A stretch of DNA of 64,000 nt from Planctomycetaceae bacterium (GTDB lineage: Bacteria; Planctomycetota; Planctomycetia; Planctomycetales; Planctomycetaceae): the NCBI GenBank assembly GCA_900299185.1, contig OMIV01000059.1, forward strand, positions 1 through 64,000, read 5' to 3'. Both the position numbers and the translations under genes were made by a program. A model generated the notes under the pieces. It was given only the letters and a program-made list of their open reading frames with translations. It searched no databases and was not told where the DNA came from. Below are positions 1 through 6,447 of this stretch, piece by piece. The number at the start of each line of letters is the position of its first letter. Position 1 is the stretch's first letter.

Positions 1-108
1 AACAAGATCAAACTCCTCCAACGCCGAGCTTACGGCTACCGCAACCGCAATCACTTCATCCTGAGAATCGAAACACTTCACACCACCAAAGTCAGACTCG
101 TCGGCTGA
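1..108 (+). CDS. C-terminal end of an ISL3-like transposase (partial)
   Basis: An open frame enters from the left edge and stops at a TGA, giving about 35 residues. It contains NKIKLLQRRAYGYRNRNHF, which resembles the conserved tail of ISL3-family (DDE_Tnp_ISL3) transposases, where N-K-I-K is followed by an aromatic- and Arg-rich YGYRN segment. Only the last part of the protein is present, so the DDE residues cannot be checked and it is not known whether the element is complete outside the window. The region just downstream looks like an IS terminus. ISL3 is the best guess; another DDE transposase with a similar tail is possible. Confidence 0.55.
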   Translation, partial: NKIKLLQRRAYGYRNRNHFILRIETLHTTKVRLVG

Positions 109-109
109 T

Positions 110-140
110 ACCAGTTACCCCGACTGTTTTGCGATGAGCC
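110..140. mobile_element. Candidate right end of the ISL3-like element
   Basis: Immediately after the transposase stop, the sequence TTACCCCGACTGTTTTGCG followed by ATGAGCC reads, on the other strand, GGCTCATCGCAAAACAG then TCGGGGTAA. This has the shape of ISL3-family terminal inverted repeats, which often begin GGCTCTTC or GGCTCATC and end in a GGGTA-type motif. The other terminus and the target duplication lie outside the window, so this rests on resemblance only. Confidence 0.4.
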
Positions 141-149
141 GAAATTCCG

Positions 150-223
150 CTCTCCGCGTTCTCTGCTGCTCTGCGGGGAGGAATTCTTTCACCACAGAGA
201 ATCAGAGAACGCAGAGAAGAGAC
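150..223. repeat. Dispersed palindromic repeat, family A (copy 1)
   Basis: Two arms rich in CTCTGCG and CGCAGAG face each other (around 150-176 and 193-222) across a loop holding GAATTCTTTCACC. The reverse strand of the loop, GTGAAAGAATTC, recurs in the copy at 55418-55467. Further relatives lie near 2200, 12561, 21240 and 48939, always between genes. It could form a hairpin in RNA or DNA; its function is unknown. Confidence 0.6.
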
Positions 224-393
224 ATGTAGGCCGCAATCGACGCCCAACTCGGCAACGCCCTTTACATCCCAAGATAATGAATGGCGGAGAGCCGACTTTT
301 TGAAATTCTCCAAATCGCTGTCGATTCGAAATCGTCTCGATCGACTACTCCGTGAAGCTCACTTTTCGGTTTGCCTAGAAAGAGATCTGCTCC

Positions 394-921
394 ATGTGGT
401 TGAACGTGTTAATGGCCTTGGGTGGTTTGTTCGTGCTGCTCTTAATCGTGGTTTCGATGCAGGCCACGGACTTCAGCGTCAGCCGTTCGATGGCGATGAA
501 GACATCTCCCGAAAAGGCGTTTGGGCAAATCAATGACCTGCATCTGATGAATGCCTGGAATCCGTGGCTCAAGCTCGACCCGAACGTGAAGCAGACTTAC
601 TCGGGAGCACCAGCCGGAGTCGGTGCGATCTATAAATGGGACGGCAACAACAACGTCGGAGCCGGACGGCAAACGATTACTGAAACTCGCCCGTTCGAAC
701 TGGTCCGCATGAAGTTGGAATTCTTCCGCCCCTTTGTCGGCACAAACGATGTGTGGTTCACGTTCGAGCCCGAGGGCGATCAGACCGTCGTCTCTTGGAA
801 CATGTCGGGCCAACGTAACTTCATCATGAAGGCCATGAACCTGTGCCTGAGCATGGAGAAGATGTGCGGCGACAGCTTCATCAAAGGGCTGACCGACATG
901 AAGGCGATTGTCGAAGCGTAG
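394..921 (+). CDS. SRPBCC (polyketide cyclase-like) protein with an N-terminal membrane anchor
   Basis: A 175-residue protein. Residues 5-23 form one hydrophobic segment, followed by a START/SRPBCC-type fold: an amphipathic start with SPEKAFGQINDLHLMNAWNPW, a typical SRPBCC opening, then alternating strands, WFTFEPEGDQTVVSWNM, and a C-terminal helix with MEKMCGDSFIKGL. SRPBCC domains enclose a hydrophobic ligand pocket; the ligand here is unknown. The anchor suggests the domain is held at the cytoplasmic membrane. The ATG was chosen because it opens directly into the hydrophobic segment and has a purine-rich stretch (AGAAAGAGA) upstream. It is the first gene of the small-protein cluster running to 6.3 kb, whose members often co-occur in soil and aquatic bacteria. 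Confidence 0.8.
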   Translation: MWLNVLMALGGLFVLLLIVVSMQATDFSVSRSMAMKTSPEKAFGQINDLHLMNAWNPWLKLDPNVKQTYSGAPAGVGAIYKWDGNNNVGAGRQTITETRPFELVRMKLEFFRPFVGTNDVWFTFEPEGDQTVVSWNMSGQRNFIMKAMNLCLSMEKMCGDSFIKGLTDMKAIVEA

Positions 922-989
922 CGGCGCGTCAGGCCGTGAAGCTGAGAGTTGAGGGAGGACGACGCGAGCGATTGGAGCTTGTTCGTCGT

Positions 990-1034
990 AGCCCCTCACC
1001 GCCAACCCCTCTCCCCATTGGGGCGAGGGGAGAA
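990..1034. repeat. Dispersed repeat, family D (CCCCTCACC...CCCCTCTCCCC type)
   Basis: The sequence GCCCCTCACCGCCAACCCC then TCTCCCCATTGGGGCGAGGGG lies between the SRPBCC gene and the broken DUF1579 gene. The right half is an inverted repeat (CCCCTCTCCCCA against TGGGGCGAGGGG). Sequences of this style are widespread as intergenic repeats in many bacterial genomes. Only one copy occurs in the window. It might also act as a weak terminator, but it lacks a T tract. Confidence 0.5.
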
Positions 1035-1138
1035 ATGAAGACACGTCACTTCAATGATGGCACAACGAAGTGACTGACCTAGCTGAATGACGCCTTGGCC
1101 TTCTTGAGTCTCACCAACCTTATTCGGAAAGAATCACC

Positions 1139-1630
1139 ATGCAGTTTCCTGAACCCCGACAAGAACATCATTGGTTGCATCGCCTGATTGGAGATTGGAC
1201 CTACGAGCATGAATGCCAGATGGGGCCGGATCAGCCGCCGATGAAGTCGTCTGGGAGTCAGTCGGTCCGTTAATTAGGCGGGCTGTGGATTCTGACGGAG
1301 ATCGTCGGACTCACGCCCGGTGGCACCGAAGCTCGGTCACTCATTCAATTGGGATATGACCCCAAGAAGCAACGCTTCGTCGGTTCGTTCATCTCGTCCT
1401 GCATGACACATCTTTGGCCGTACTGCGGGACGCTCGATGCCGACCAGAAGGTCTTAACGCTCGACTCCGAAGGCCCGTGCTTCACGGATGAAAACGCCAG
1501 CGCAAAGTACCAAGACATCATCGAGATCATCGACGACGACCATCACACGATGACCTCGCAATTACTCACGCCGGACGGCCAGTGGGTTCGATTCATGACC
1601 GGTCACTATCGCCGTGTCGCCGCGAAGTAA
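1139..1630 (+). pseudogene. DUF1579-family gene interrupted by an in-frame TAA
   Basis: Reading from ATG 1139 gives MQFPEPRQEHHWLHRLIGDW, then a TAA at 1271-1273, then the same frame continues uninterrupted to 1630 with LGGLWILTEIVGLTPGG, QLGYDPKKQRFVGSF, PYCGTLDADQ and WVRFMTGHYRRV. The two pieces together make about 163 residues, the length and motif order expected for a DUF1579 protein (LHRLIGDW start, GGLW, GYDP, GT(V)IGS-like). The stop falls exactly where intact relatives carry a Ser-Leu-Gly-Gly stretch, so a single base change is the simplest explanation. The 3' half could start at the TTG at 1349, but that would lack the N-terminal half of the fold. Apart from the stop there is no visible decay, which suggests recent loss or a sequencing error. 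Confidence 0.75.
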
Positions 1631-1709
1631 CTCTGCGAGCAACACGACTCATTCACCAACGCTCGCGTCATCACTCCTCATCGCCTCATTGATTCCCAAG
1701 GAACCGACC

Positions 1710-2177
1710 ATGTCAGAGTCTGCTTCACCATCCACTAGCATCACACCACATCTCGTTTGTGCGGACGCTTTGAAGGCCATCGAGTTCTACAAGCAAGCTT
1801 TTAATGCCGTAGAGGAAATGAAGTTGCTGGGGCCAACCGGCAAGTTGGTACATGGTTCGATGAGCATCGCCGGAGCTCGTTTCATGTTGGCAGAAGAGAT
1901 GCCCGATTGGGGCAGCCTCGGACCAAACGCGCTCAAAGGTTCGCCCGTCGTGATTCATCTGATCGTGCCCGATGTGGATGCCACCATTGCTCAAGCGATT
2001 GCTGCTGGCGCCACACTCGTGATGCCCGCCGCCGACATGTTCTGGGGCGATCGCTATGGGCAAATCAAAGACCCCTTCGGGCATCGGTGGTCGATCGCAA
2101 CACCCAAGCAATCACTGACTCCCGCCCAGATGCAAGCCGCGATGGAGAAAGCATTCGGTAGCGGCGGTCCGTGCTGA
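1710..2177 (+). CDS. VOC-superfamily protein (PhnB-like glyoxalase fold)
   Basis: A 155-residue protein. After a short Ser/Thr-rich start comes TPHLVCADALKAIEFYKQAF, the standard opening of PhnB/glyoxalase-like proteins, then HGSMSIAGARFMLAEE, VPDVDATIAQAIAAGAT, WGDRYGQIKDPFGHRWSIAT and a C-terminal helix. The D-x-F-G-H-R-W segment is the usual VOC C-terminal strand and loop. The reading frame is open further upstream, but ATG 1710 is preferred: it follows AAGGA with good spacing and leads straight into the conserved domain. VOC proteins bind a metal and small substrates, but this subgroup is mostly uncharacterised and no reaction can be assigned. It sits 79 bases after the broken DUF1579 gene on the same strand. 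Confidence 0.85.
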   Translation: MSESASPSTSITPHLVCADALKAIEFYKQAFNAVEEMKLLGPTGKLVHGSMSIAGARFMLAEEMPDWGSLGPNALKGSPVVIHLIVPDVDATIAQAIAAGATLVMPAADMFWGDRYGQIKDPFGHRWSIATPKQSLTPAQMQAAMEKAFGSGGPC

Positions 2178-2197
2178 ACCTGCCGGGGTATGGAAAC

Positions 2198-2292
2198 GCA
2201 AAGGACGCGGCATTCGCAGAGATCAGGCATGACGATCATGAGATTGCCGCCTCTCTTATCTCCGCGTACTCGGCACTCTCTGCGTTTCAGAC
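2198..2292. repeat. Possible family A repeat (copy 2, degenerate)
   Basis: Between two VOC genes lie GGACGCGGCATTCGCAGAG (from about 2201) and, facing it, CTCTCTTATCTCCGCG then TACTCGGCACTCTCTGCG. The arms share the CGCAGAG/CTCTGCG and CGCGG elements of the family A repeats but are more diverged than the other copies. Confidence 0.35.
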
Positions 2293-2348
2293 TCTTGTCT
2301 TTCTACTGATACAGAGACCTCAATCGTTTGCAGCTCAAAGGGCCGAAG

Positions 2349-2828
2349 ATGACTCCTCAAAAGATCAAGACATTTCTGTGGTACGACGGTGCTGCGGAAG
2401 AGGCGGCGACGTTTTATTGCTCGCTGTTTAAGGACTCTGAAATCCTCAACGTCTCGCGCTATCCCGCTGGTGGACCGGCTCCCGCAGGATCGGTGATGAC
2501 GGTGGCCTTTAAGCTCGCGGGCATCGAGTTCATCGCACTCAATGGTGGTCCGATCTTCAAATTCACCGAAGCCATCTCGCTGAGTGTCGACTGCGAGGAC
2601 CAAGCCGAGTTCGACTTCCTGTGGGACAAGCTGACGAGTGATGGTGGCACACCTTCGCAATGCGGTTGGCTCAAGGACAAGTGGGGCCTGTCTTGGCAGA
2701 TCACTCCGCGAGCGTTGCCACGACTACTGTCGTCATCGAAGCCCGGTGTCGCTCAACGAGTGATGGCGGCGATGATGCAGATGACGAAGATCGACATCGC
2801 GGCACTCGAACAAGCGGCGCGAGATTAG
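2349..2828 (+). CDS. VOC-superfamily protein (3-demethylubiquinone methyltransferase-like PhnB type)
   Basis: A 159-residue protein with the opening KIKTFLWYDGAAEEAATFYC and the signatures FKLAGIEFIALNGGP and FKFTEAISLSVDCEDQAEFD, then WDKLTSDGG, CGWLKDKWGLSWQITP and a C-terminal MAAMMQMTKIDI helix. This is the PhnB-fold family often annotated 3-demethylubiquinone-9 3-methyltransferase. That label comes from similarity only; the members have no SAM site and their role is unknown. ATG 2349 is preferred over a TTG 21 bases upstream because it starts the conserved domain. The stop is 10 bases before the double YCII gene, so the two are very probably cotranscribed. Confidence 0.85.
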   Translation: MTPQKIKTFLWYDGAAEEAATFYCSLFKDSEILNVSRYPAGGPAPAGSVMTVAFKLAGIEFIALNGGPIFKFTEAISLSVDCEDQAEFDFLWDKLTSDGGTPSQCGWLKDKWGLSWQITPRALPRLLSSSKPGVAQRVMAAMMQMTKIDIAALEQAARD

Positions 2829-2838
2829 GAACTTACTC

Positions 2839-3609
2839 ATGAAGTACATGCTGTTGGTCTACAGTCCCGAAGCGGCTTGGACCCCAGACGAATGGACGGC
2901 TTGCACCGTCGAGTCCACAGCGGTCTGCCACGACATCCAAGCCAAGGGTCAGTTCATTTCCGCATCGCCGCTGCATCCCATCGCGACGGCGGCCAGTGTG
3001 AAAGTTCGCAACGGCAAGGCACTCGTGACGACTGGTCCATTTGCCGAGACCACCGAACAACTCGGCAGCTTCTTCTTGATCGACGTTCCGAATCTCGATG
3101 AAGCCATTGCTATCGCAAGCCGTTTGCCAGCGGCCAAGAAAGGCACCGTCGAAGTCCGACCAATCTTCACTCTCGATGGTCTGCCGCCAGAGATCTTCGC
3201 TGCCAAGCAACCCAGCGCGGAGTGGAACGGTTCGCAATACATGCTGCTGTGTTACGACGACGAGCAAGCGTGGAACGACGCCGGTCCAGAAGCATTGCGA
3301 GCTGCGATGCAGGAAGCCGTGCAGCTCTGTCATCAGCTCGACGCACGAGGTCAGTTCATCAGTGCGTCGCCGTTGCATCCCGTGTCGATGGCGACGAGCG
3401 TTCGAATTCGAGACGGCAAACGCTTAGTGACCGACGGTCCCTTCGCAGAGACTCGCGAGTTCCTCGGCGGCTACTACTTGCTGCTCGCGAAAGATCTCAA
3501 CGAAGCCATCTCCATCGCTGCTCAACACTCCGGAGCACGCGTCGGCACAGTCGAAGTTCGGCGTGTGTTTGAATTGCCAAACATGGTGAATGCCACAAGA
3601 CCGGAGTAG
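2839..3609 (+). CDS. Tandem YCII/DGPF double-domain protein
   Basis: A 256-residue protein made of two YCII-related (DGPF) domains in a row. Domain 1 (about 1-115) starts MKYMLLVYSPEAAW and has KALVTTGPFAETTEQLGSFF and GTVEVRPIF. Domain 2 (about 130-250) starts QYMLLCYDDEQAW and has KRLVTDGPFAETREFLGGYY and GTVEVRRVF. Most relatives have one such domain of about 120 residues, so this is an internal duplication or fusion. Domain 1 has TGPF in place of the canonical DGPF. The fold is ferredoxin-like with a conserved pocket whose ligand is unknown. DGPF genes are commonly linked to ECF sigma factors of the ECF42 group; none is visible here. It ends 8 bases before the next gene. Confidence 0.85.
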   Translation: MKYMLLVYSPEAAWTPDEWTACTVESTAVCHDIQAKGQFISASPLHPIATAASVKVRNGKALVTTGPFAETTEQLGSFFLIDVPNLDEAIAIASRLPAAKKGTVEVRPIFTLDGLPPEIFAAKQPSAEWNGSQYMLLCYDDEQAWNDAGPEALRAAMQEAVQLCHQLDARGQFISASPLHPVSMATSVRIRDGKRLVTDGPFAETREFLGGYYLLLAKDLNEAISIAAQHSGARVGTVEVRRVFELPNMVNATRPE

Positions 3610-3617
3610 GAAGTGAC

Positions 3618-4811
3618 ATGTTGGGAAACCGCTTGGCCGTCGTAATGGCGTTAATAACTCTGATTGCTGGAGGCACCGCTGCAGCACAGCAACTCGAACC
3701 GACTAAGTCACAACCAAAGTTGGTTCTCGCGCACTACATGCCGTGGTTTGAAGCTAAACCAGTAAGTCCCCATTGGGGCTGGCATTGGACGATGAATGCC
3801 TACGATCCAGAAAAGACCAGCAATGGCAAACGCTCCATTGCATCGCACCTCTACCCGATGATTGGCCCCTATGACTCGGGCGATGACAGAGTGATCGAGT
3901 ATCACATCCTGCTCATGAAGGTCGCAGGTGTCGACGGCGTGATCGTGGATTGGTACGGATTACAGAGCCACAACGATTACGCCCTTCTACACCGCAATAC
4001 GACTCGTTTGGTTGAGCACCTTGATCGCATCGGGCTGAAGTTCGCGATTTGTTATGAGGACCAAACGGTTACGGAGTTAATCAAAGCCGGGCGGTTGCGC
4101 AACGATCAACGAGTAGACCATGTCGTTCGCGAGATTGAATGGTTGCGCGAGAACTGGTTTTCGAAACCAAGTTATGTCCGCGTTGATGGCGCCCCATTGC
4201 TTCTTTCCTTCGGGCAATCTGGCCTGACTGACGCAGAATGGTCCGCCTGTCTGTCCAAGAGCAAATCAAGGATCTCCTACTTCAGCCTACATCATCGTCG
4301 TTCATCCGCTGTAGGAGCCTTTGATTGGCCATTACCCAAGGAAGGCTTCTCGTCGATTCAGCGTTACTACAAAGACGCAGCCAACTGGCAACACGCGATT
4401 CCAGTGGCCTACCCAAGATTTGTTGACGTCTATGTGGATGCCAAAGTTGGAGAGAGTTACGGTCGAGTCGAAGATCAATCCGGAACATTTTTCAGCCGGA
4501 CATTAGAGCTGGCTCTCAAGTCGTCGGCGCAAGTAGTTCAAATTGCGACCTGGAATGATTGGGGAGAAGGCACCGTCATCGAGCCCAGCGTCGAGTACGG
4601 CTATCGCGATCTCGAAACCATCCAAAAGCTCAAGCGACAGCTTGTAGATCCTCGATTCTCGTTCCAATCGGCAGATCTTCGAACGCCGGGGATGTTGCTC
4701 AAAGCTCGGAATCAAGGTGGTGATGCGCTGCGGCTCGACCACGTTCAAAAACTGATTTCTAACGGCCAGGTTGAGGCCGCTAGAGCGGAACTCAAGGCGT
4801 TTGCCGACTGA
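3618..4811 (+). CDS. Secreted GH99/GH71-like glycoside hydrolase-type protein
   Basis: A 397-residue protein. Residues 1-23 look like a Sec signal peptide (hydrophobic core VVMALITLIAGG, cleavage near AAA-QQ). The mature part opens with LVLAHYMPWFEAKP and carries VAGVDGVIVDWYG, VDGAPLLLSFG and, near residue 310, TWNDWGEGTVIEPS-EYG. This is the pattern of the GH71/GH99-like (endo-alpha-mannosidase-like) TIM-barrel domain common in planctomycetes. The substrate cannot be told from sequence, and many relatives are of unproven activity. A C-terminal helical stretch of about 60 residues follows the barrel. It lies 8 bases after the YCII gene and 68 bases before the next, so it may be cotranscribed, although a polysaccharide enzyme is an unexpected member of a DGPF cluster. 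Confidence 0.75.
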   Translation: MLGNRLAVVMALITLIAGGTAAAQQLEPTKSQPKLVLAHYMPWFEAKPVSPHWGWHWTMNAYDPEKTSNGKRSIASHLYPMIGPYDSGDDRVIEYHILLMKVAGVDGVIVDWYGLQSHNDYALLHRNTTRLVEHLDRIGLKFAICYEDQTVTELIKAGRLRNDQRVDHVVREIEWLRENWFSKPSYVRVDGAPLLLSFGQSGLTDAEWSACLSKSKSRISYFSLHHRRSSAVGAFDWPLPKEGFSSIQRYYKDAANWQHAIPVAYPRFVDVYVDAKVGESYGRVEDQSGTFFSRTLELALKSSAQVVQIATWNDWGEGTVIEPSVEYGYRDLETIQKLKRQLVDPRFSFQSADLRTPGMLLKARNQGGDALRLDHVQKLISNGQVEAARAELKAFAD

Positions 4812-4879
4812 TAAGACCGAGTTGTAATTCGAAGGTGCTAACGTTTCGCGCTTTCACTGAAGGGAAAGGAAACCGAAAG

Positions 4880-5767
4880 ATGAAAGTCATGGTCATCGTC
4901 AAAGCTTCAAAGAATTCCGAAGCCGGCGAGATGCCGACCGAGCAACTGCTGACTGAGATGGGGCAATACAACGAAGAGCTGGCGAAGGCTGGCATCATGC
5001 TGGAAGGCGCGGGATTGCATCCGTCTTCCAGAGGCGTGCGAGTGCAGTTCTCGGGCAATAACCGGAACGTGATTGACGGACCATTTGCCGAGACCAAGGA
5101 ACTCATTGCGGGCTTCTGGATGTGGCGAGTGAAGTCGATGGAGGAAGCGATTGAATGGGCGAAGCGTTGCCCGTGTCCTCATCCAGGCTCCGACGATTGT
5201 CACATCGAACTGCGACAAGTTTTCGAAGCCGAAGACTTCGGCGAGTCCTTCACTCCCGAGTTGCGCGAACAAGAAGCCGCTGTCATGGCGATGACACTGG
5301 GGCTGAACTCACCAACGTTTCGAGCCGGTCCCGACATGGTCATTGCCGGCATCAATCGCAGCTACAACGCCGAGACTCGTGCGGCCATTCCCGACCAATG
5401 GCACCACTTCATTCCAATCTTGCAAACATCAGTCGGTCTGGCCACAGGCCCGTGCTTCGGAGTGTGTTGGAACACAAAGTCCGATTGTGAGTTTGATTAC
5501 CTCACCGGAGTAGAAGTGACGACGGGCACTCAGCTCCCGTCAGAGTTCACAACGCTCAATGTCAGTAGTCGCCGCTACGCCGTCTTCGCTCACACGAAGC
5601 ACGTTTCCGCCATCCCCGAAACGCTCGCGGCCATTTGGTCAAAGTGGGCACCGGACTGCGGCTTGAAGGTCGGCGGCGCTCCGTGCTTCGAGCGTTACAC
5701 CGCCGAATTCAATCCCGACACCGGCCTGGGCGGCATGGAGATTTGGATTCCGTTGAGCACCGATTGA
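4880..5767 (+). CDS. YCII/DGPF domain fused to a GyrI-like effector-binding domain
   Basis: A 295-residue protein. The N-terminal domain (about 1-125) starts MKVMVIVKASKNSEAG and has VIDGPFAETKELIAGFWMW and IELRQVFEAEDFGE, a standard DGPF protein. The C-terminal domain (about 145-293) has a GyrI/AraC effector-binding pattern: PDQWHHFIPIL, a central FGVCWNT strand, VSSRRYAVFAHTKHVSAIP, and the closing LEIWIP-like segment GGMEIWIPL. GyrI-like domains bind small, often cationic or amphipathic molecules, so the fusion points to small-molecule sensing or sequestration; no DNA-binding domain is present. ATG 4880 was chosen over a frame opening at 4835 because AAGGAAA precedes it and the domain begins there. 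Confidence 0.85.
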   Translation: MKVMVIVKASKNSEAGEMPTEQLLTEMGQYNEELAKAGIMLEGAGLHPSSRGVRVQFSGNNRNVIDGPFAETKELIAGFWMWRVKSMEEAIEWAKRCPCPHPGSDDCHIELRQVFEAEDFGESFTPELREQEAAVMAMTLGLNSPTFRAGPDMVIAGINRSYNAETRAAIPDQWHHFIPILQTSVGLATGPCFGVCWNTKSDCEFDYLTGVEVTTGTQLPSEFTTLNVSSRRYAVFAHTKHVSAIPETLAAIWSKWAPDCGLKVGGAPCFERYTAEFNPDTGLGGMEIWIPLSTD

Positions 5768-5854
5768 CCCAGAACAAAACTCAAACGGGTCTGCCTCTCA
5801 CGTGCAATTGAAAGTACAGTTCAACCCTCGGTTCTCTAAATCGAAAGCAATCTG

Positions 5855-6256
5855 ATGGCATCAAAGAAACAACGCATCGCAGGTTGGATCGTCAGCGGCA
5901 TCATCGCTCTTCTTTTGATTGGCCCCAGCGCAGGAAGCAAATTTGCCAACTGGGAGGGTAAAGAAGCCGGTTTCGCCAAGCTGGGCTTTACGACAGACCT
6001 CATGTTCAAGATCGGTGTTCTTGAGGTCGTGATCGCCGTGCTCTATCTCATCCCGCGCACCTCGTTCCTGGGAGCCATCTTGCTGACCGGTTACTTGGGC
6101 GGCGCGACGGTCACTCATCTGCGAGTCGACGAGCCGTTCTTTGGTCCGCTCATCATCGGAGTGGTGATGTGGATTGGATGCGCTTTGCGGAAGCCGGAAA
6201 TCTTCCGCTTAGTCACTGGCTCAGGTTGTGATCGCAGCCAAACGCCTGCGGCTTAA
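5855..6256 (+). CDS. DoxX-like small membrane protein
   Basis: A 133-residue protein with four hydrophobic segments (about 8-27, 50-68, 71-90 and 98-113). Motifs are SAGSKFANWEG, LGFTTDLMFKIGVLEVVIAV, LYLIPRTSFLGAILLTGYLGG and THLRVDEPFFGPLIIGVVMW. The LGFTTD..FKIGVLE and GAILLTGYLGGA..THLR patterns are typical of the DoxX-like family found beside YCII and SRPBCC genes. The biochemical role is unknown. It is the last gene of the small-protein cluster; the next gene begins about 190 bases later. Confidence 0.85.
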   Translation: MASKKQRIAGWIVSGIIALLLIGPSAGSKFANWEGKEAGFAKLGFTTDLMFKIGVLEVVIAVLYLIPRTSFLGAILLTGYLGGATVTHLRVDEPFFGPLIIGVVMWIGCALRKPEIFRLVTGSGCDRSQTPAA

Positions 6257-6447
6257 GAGATCGCTCGATGCAAGCAAAGTTATCGAGGCATGTTGTTCGT
6301 GGACTTCGTCTTGGCCAACATCGTGACACTCTCGCTTCGAGCCTTCCTGCCGTCTTGTGAGGGCAGTAACTAGACTCGTCCGAGTCGGCGTCGTATTGCC
6401 GAAGTCCTCATCAAACGCCTGCCCCGCAACACACTTTGGCTGCGCTC

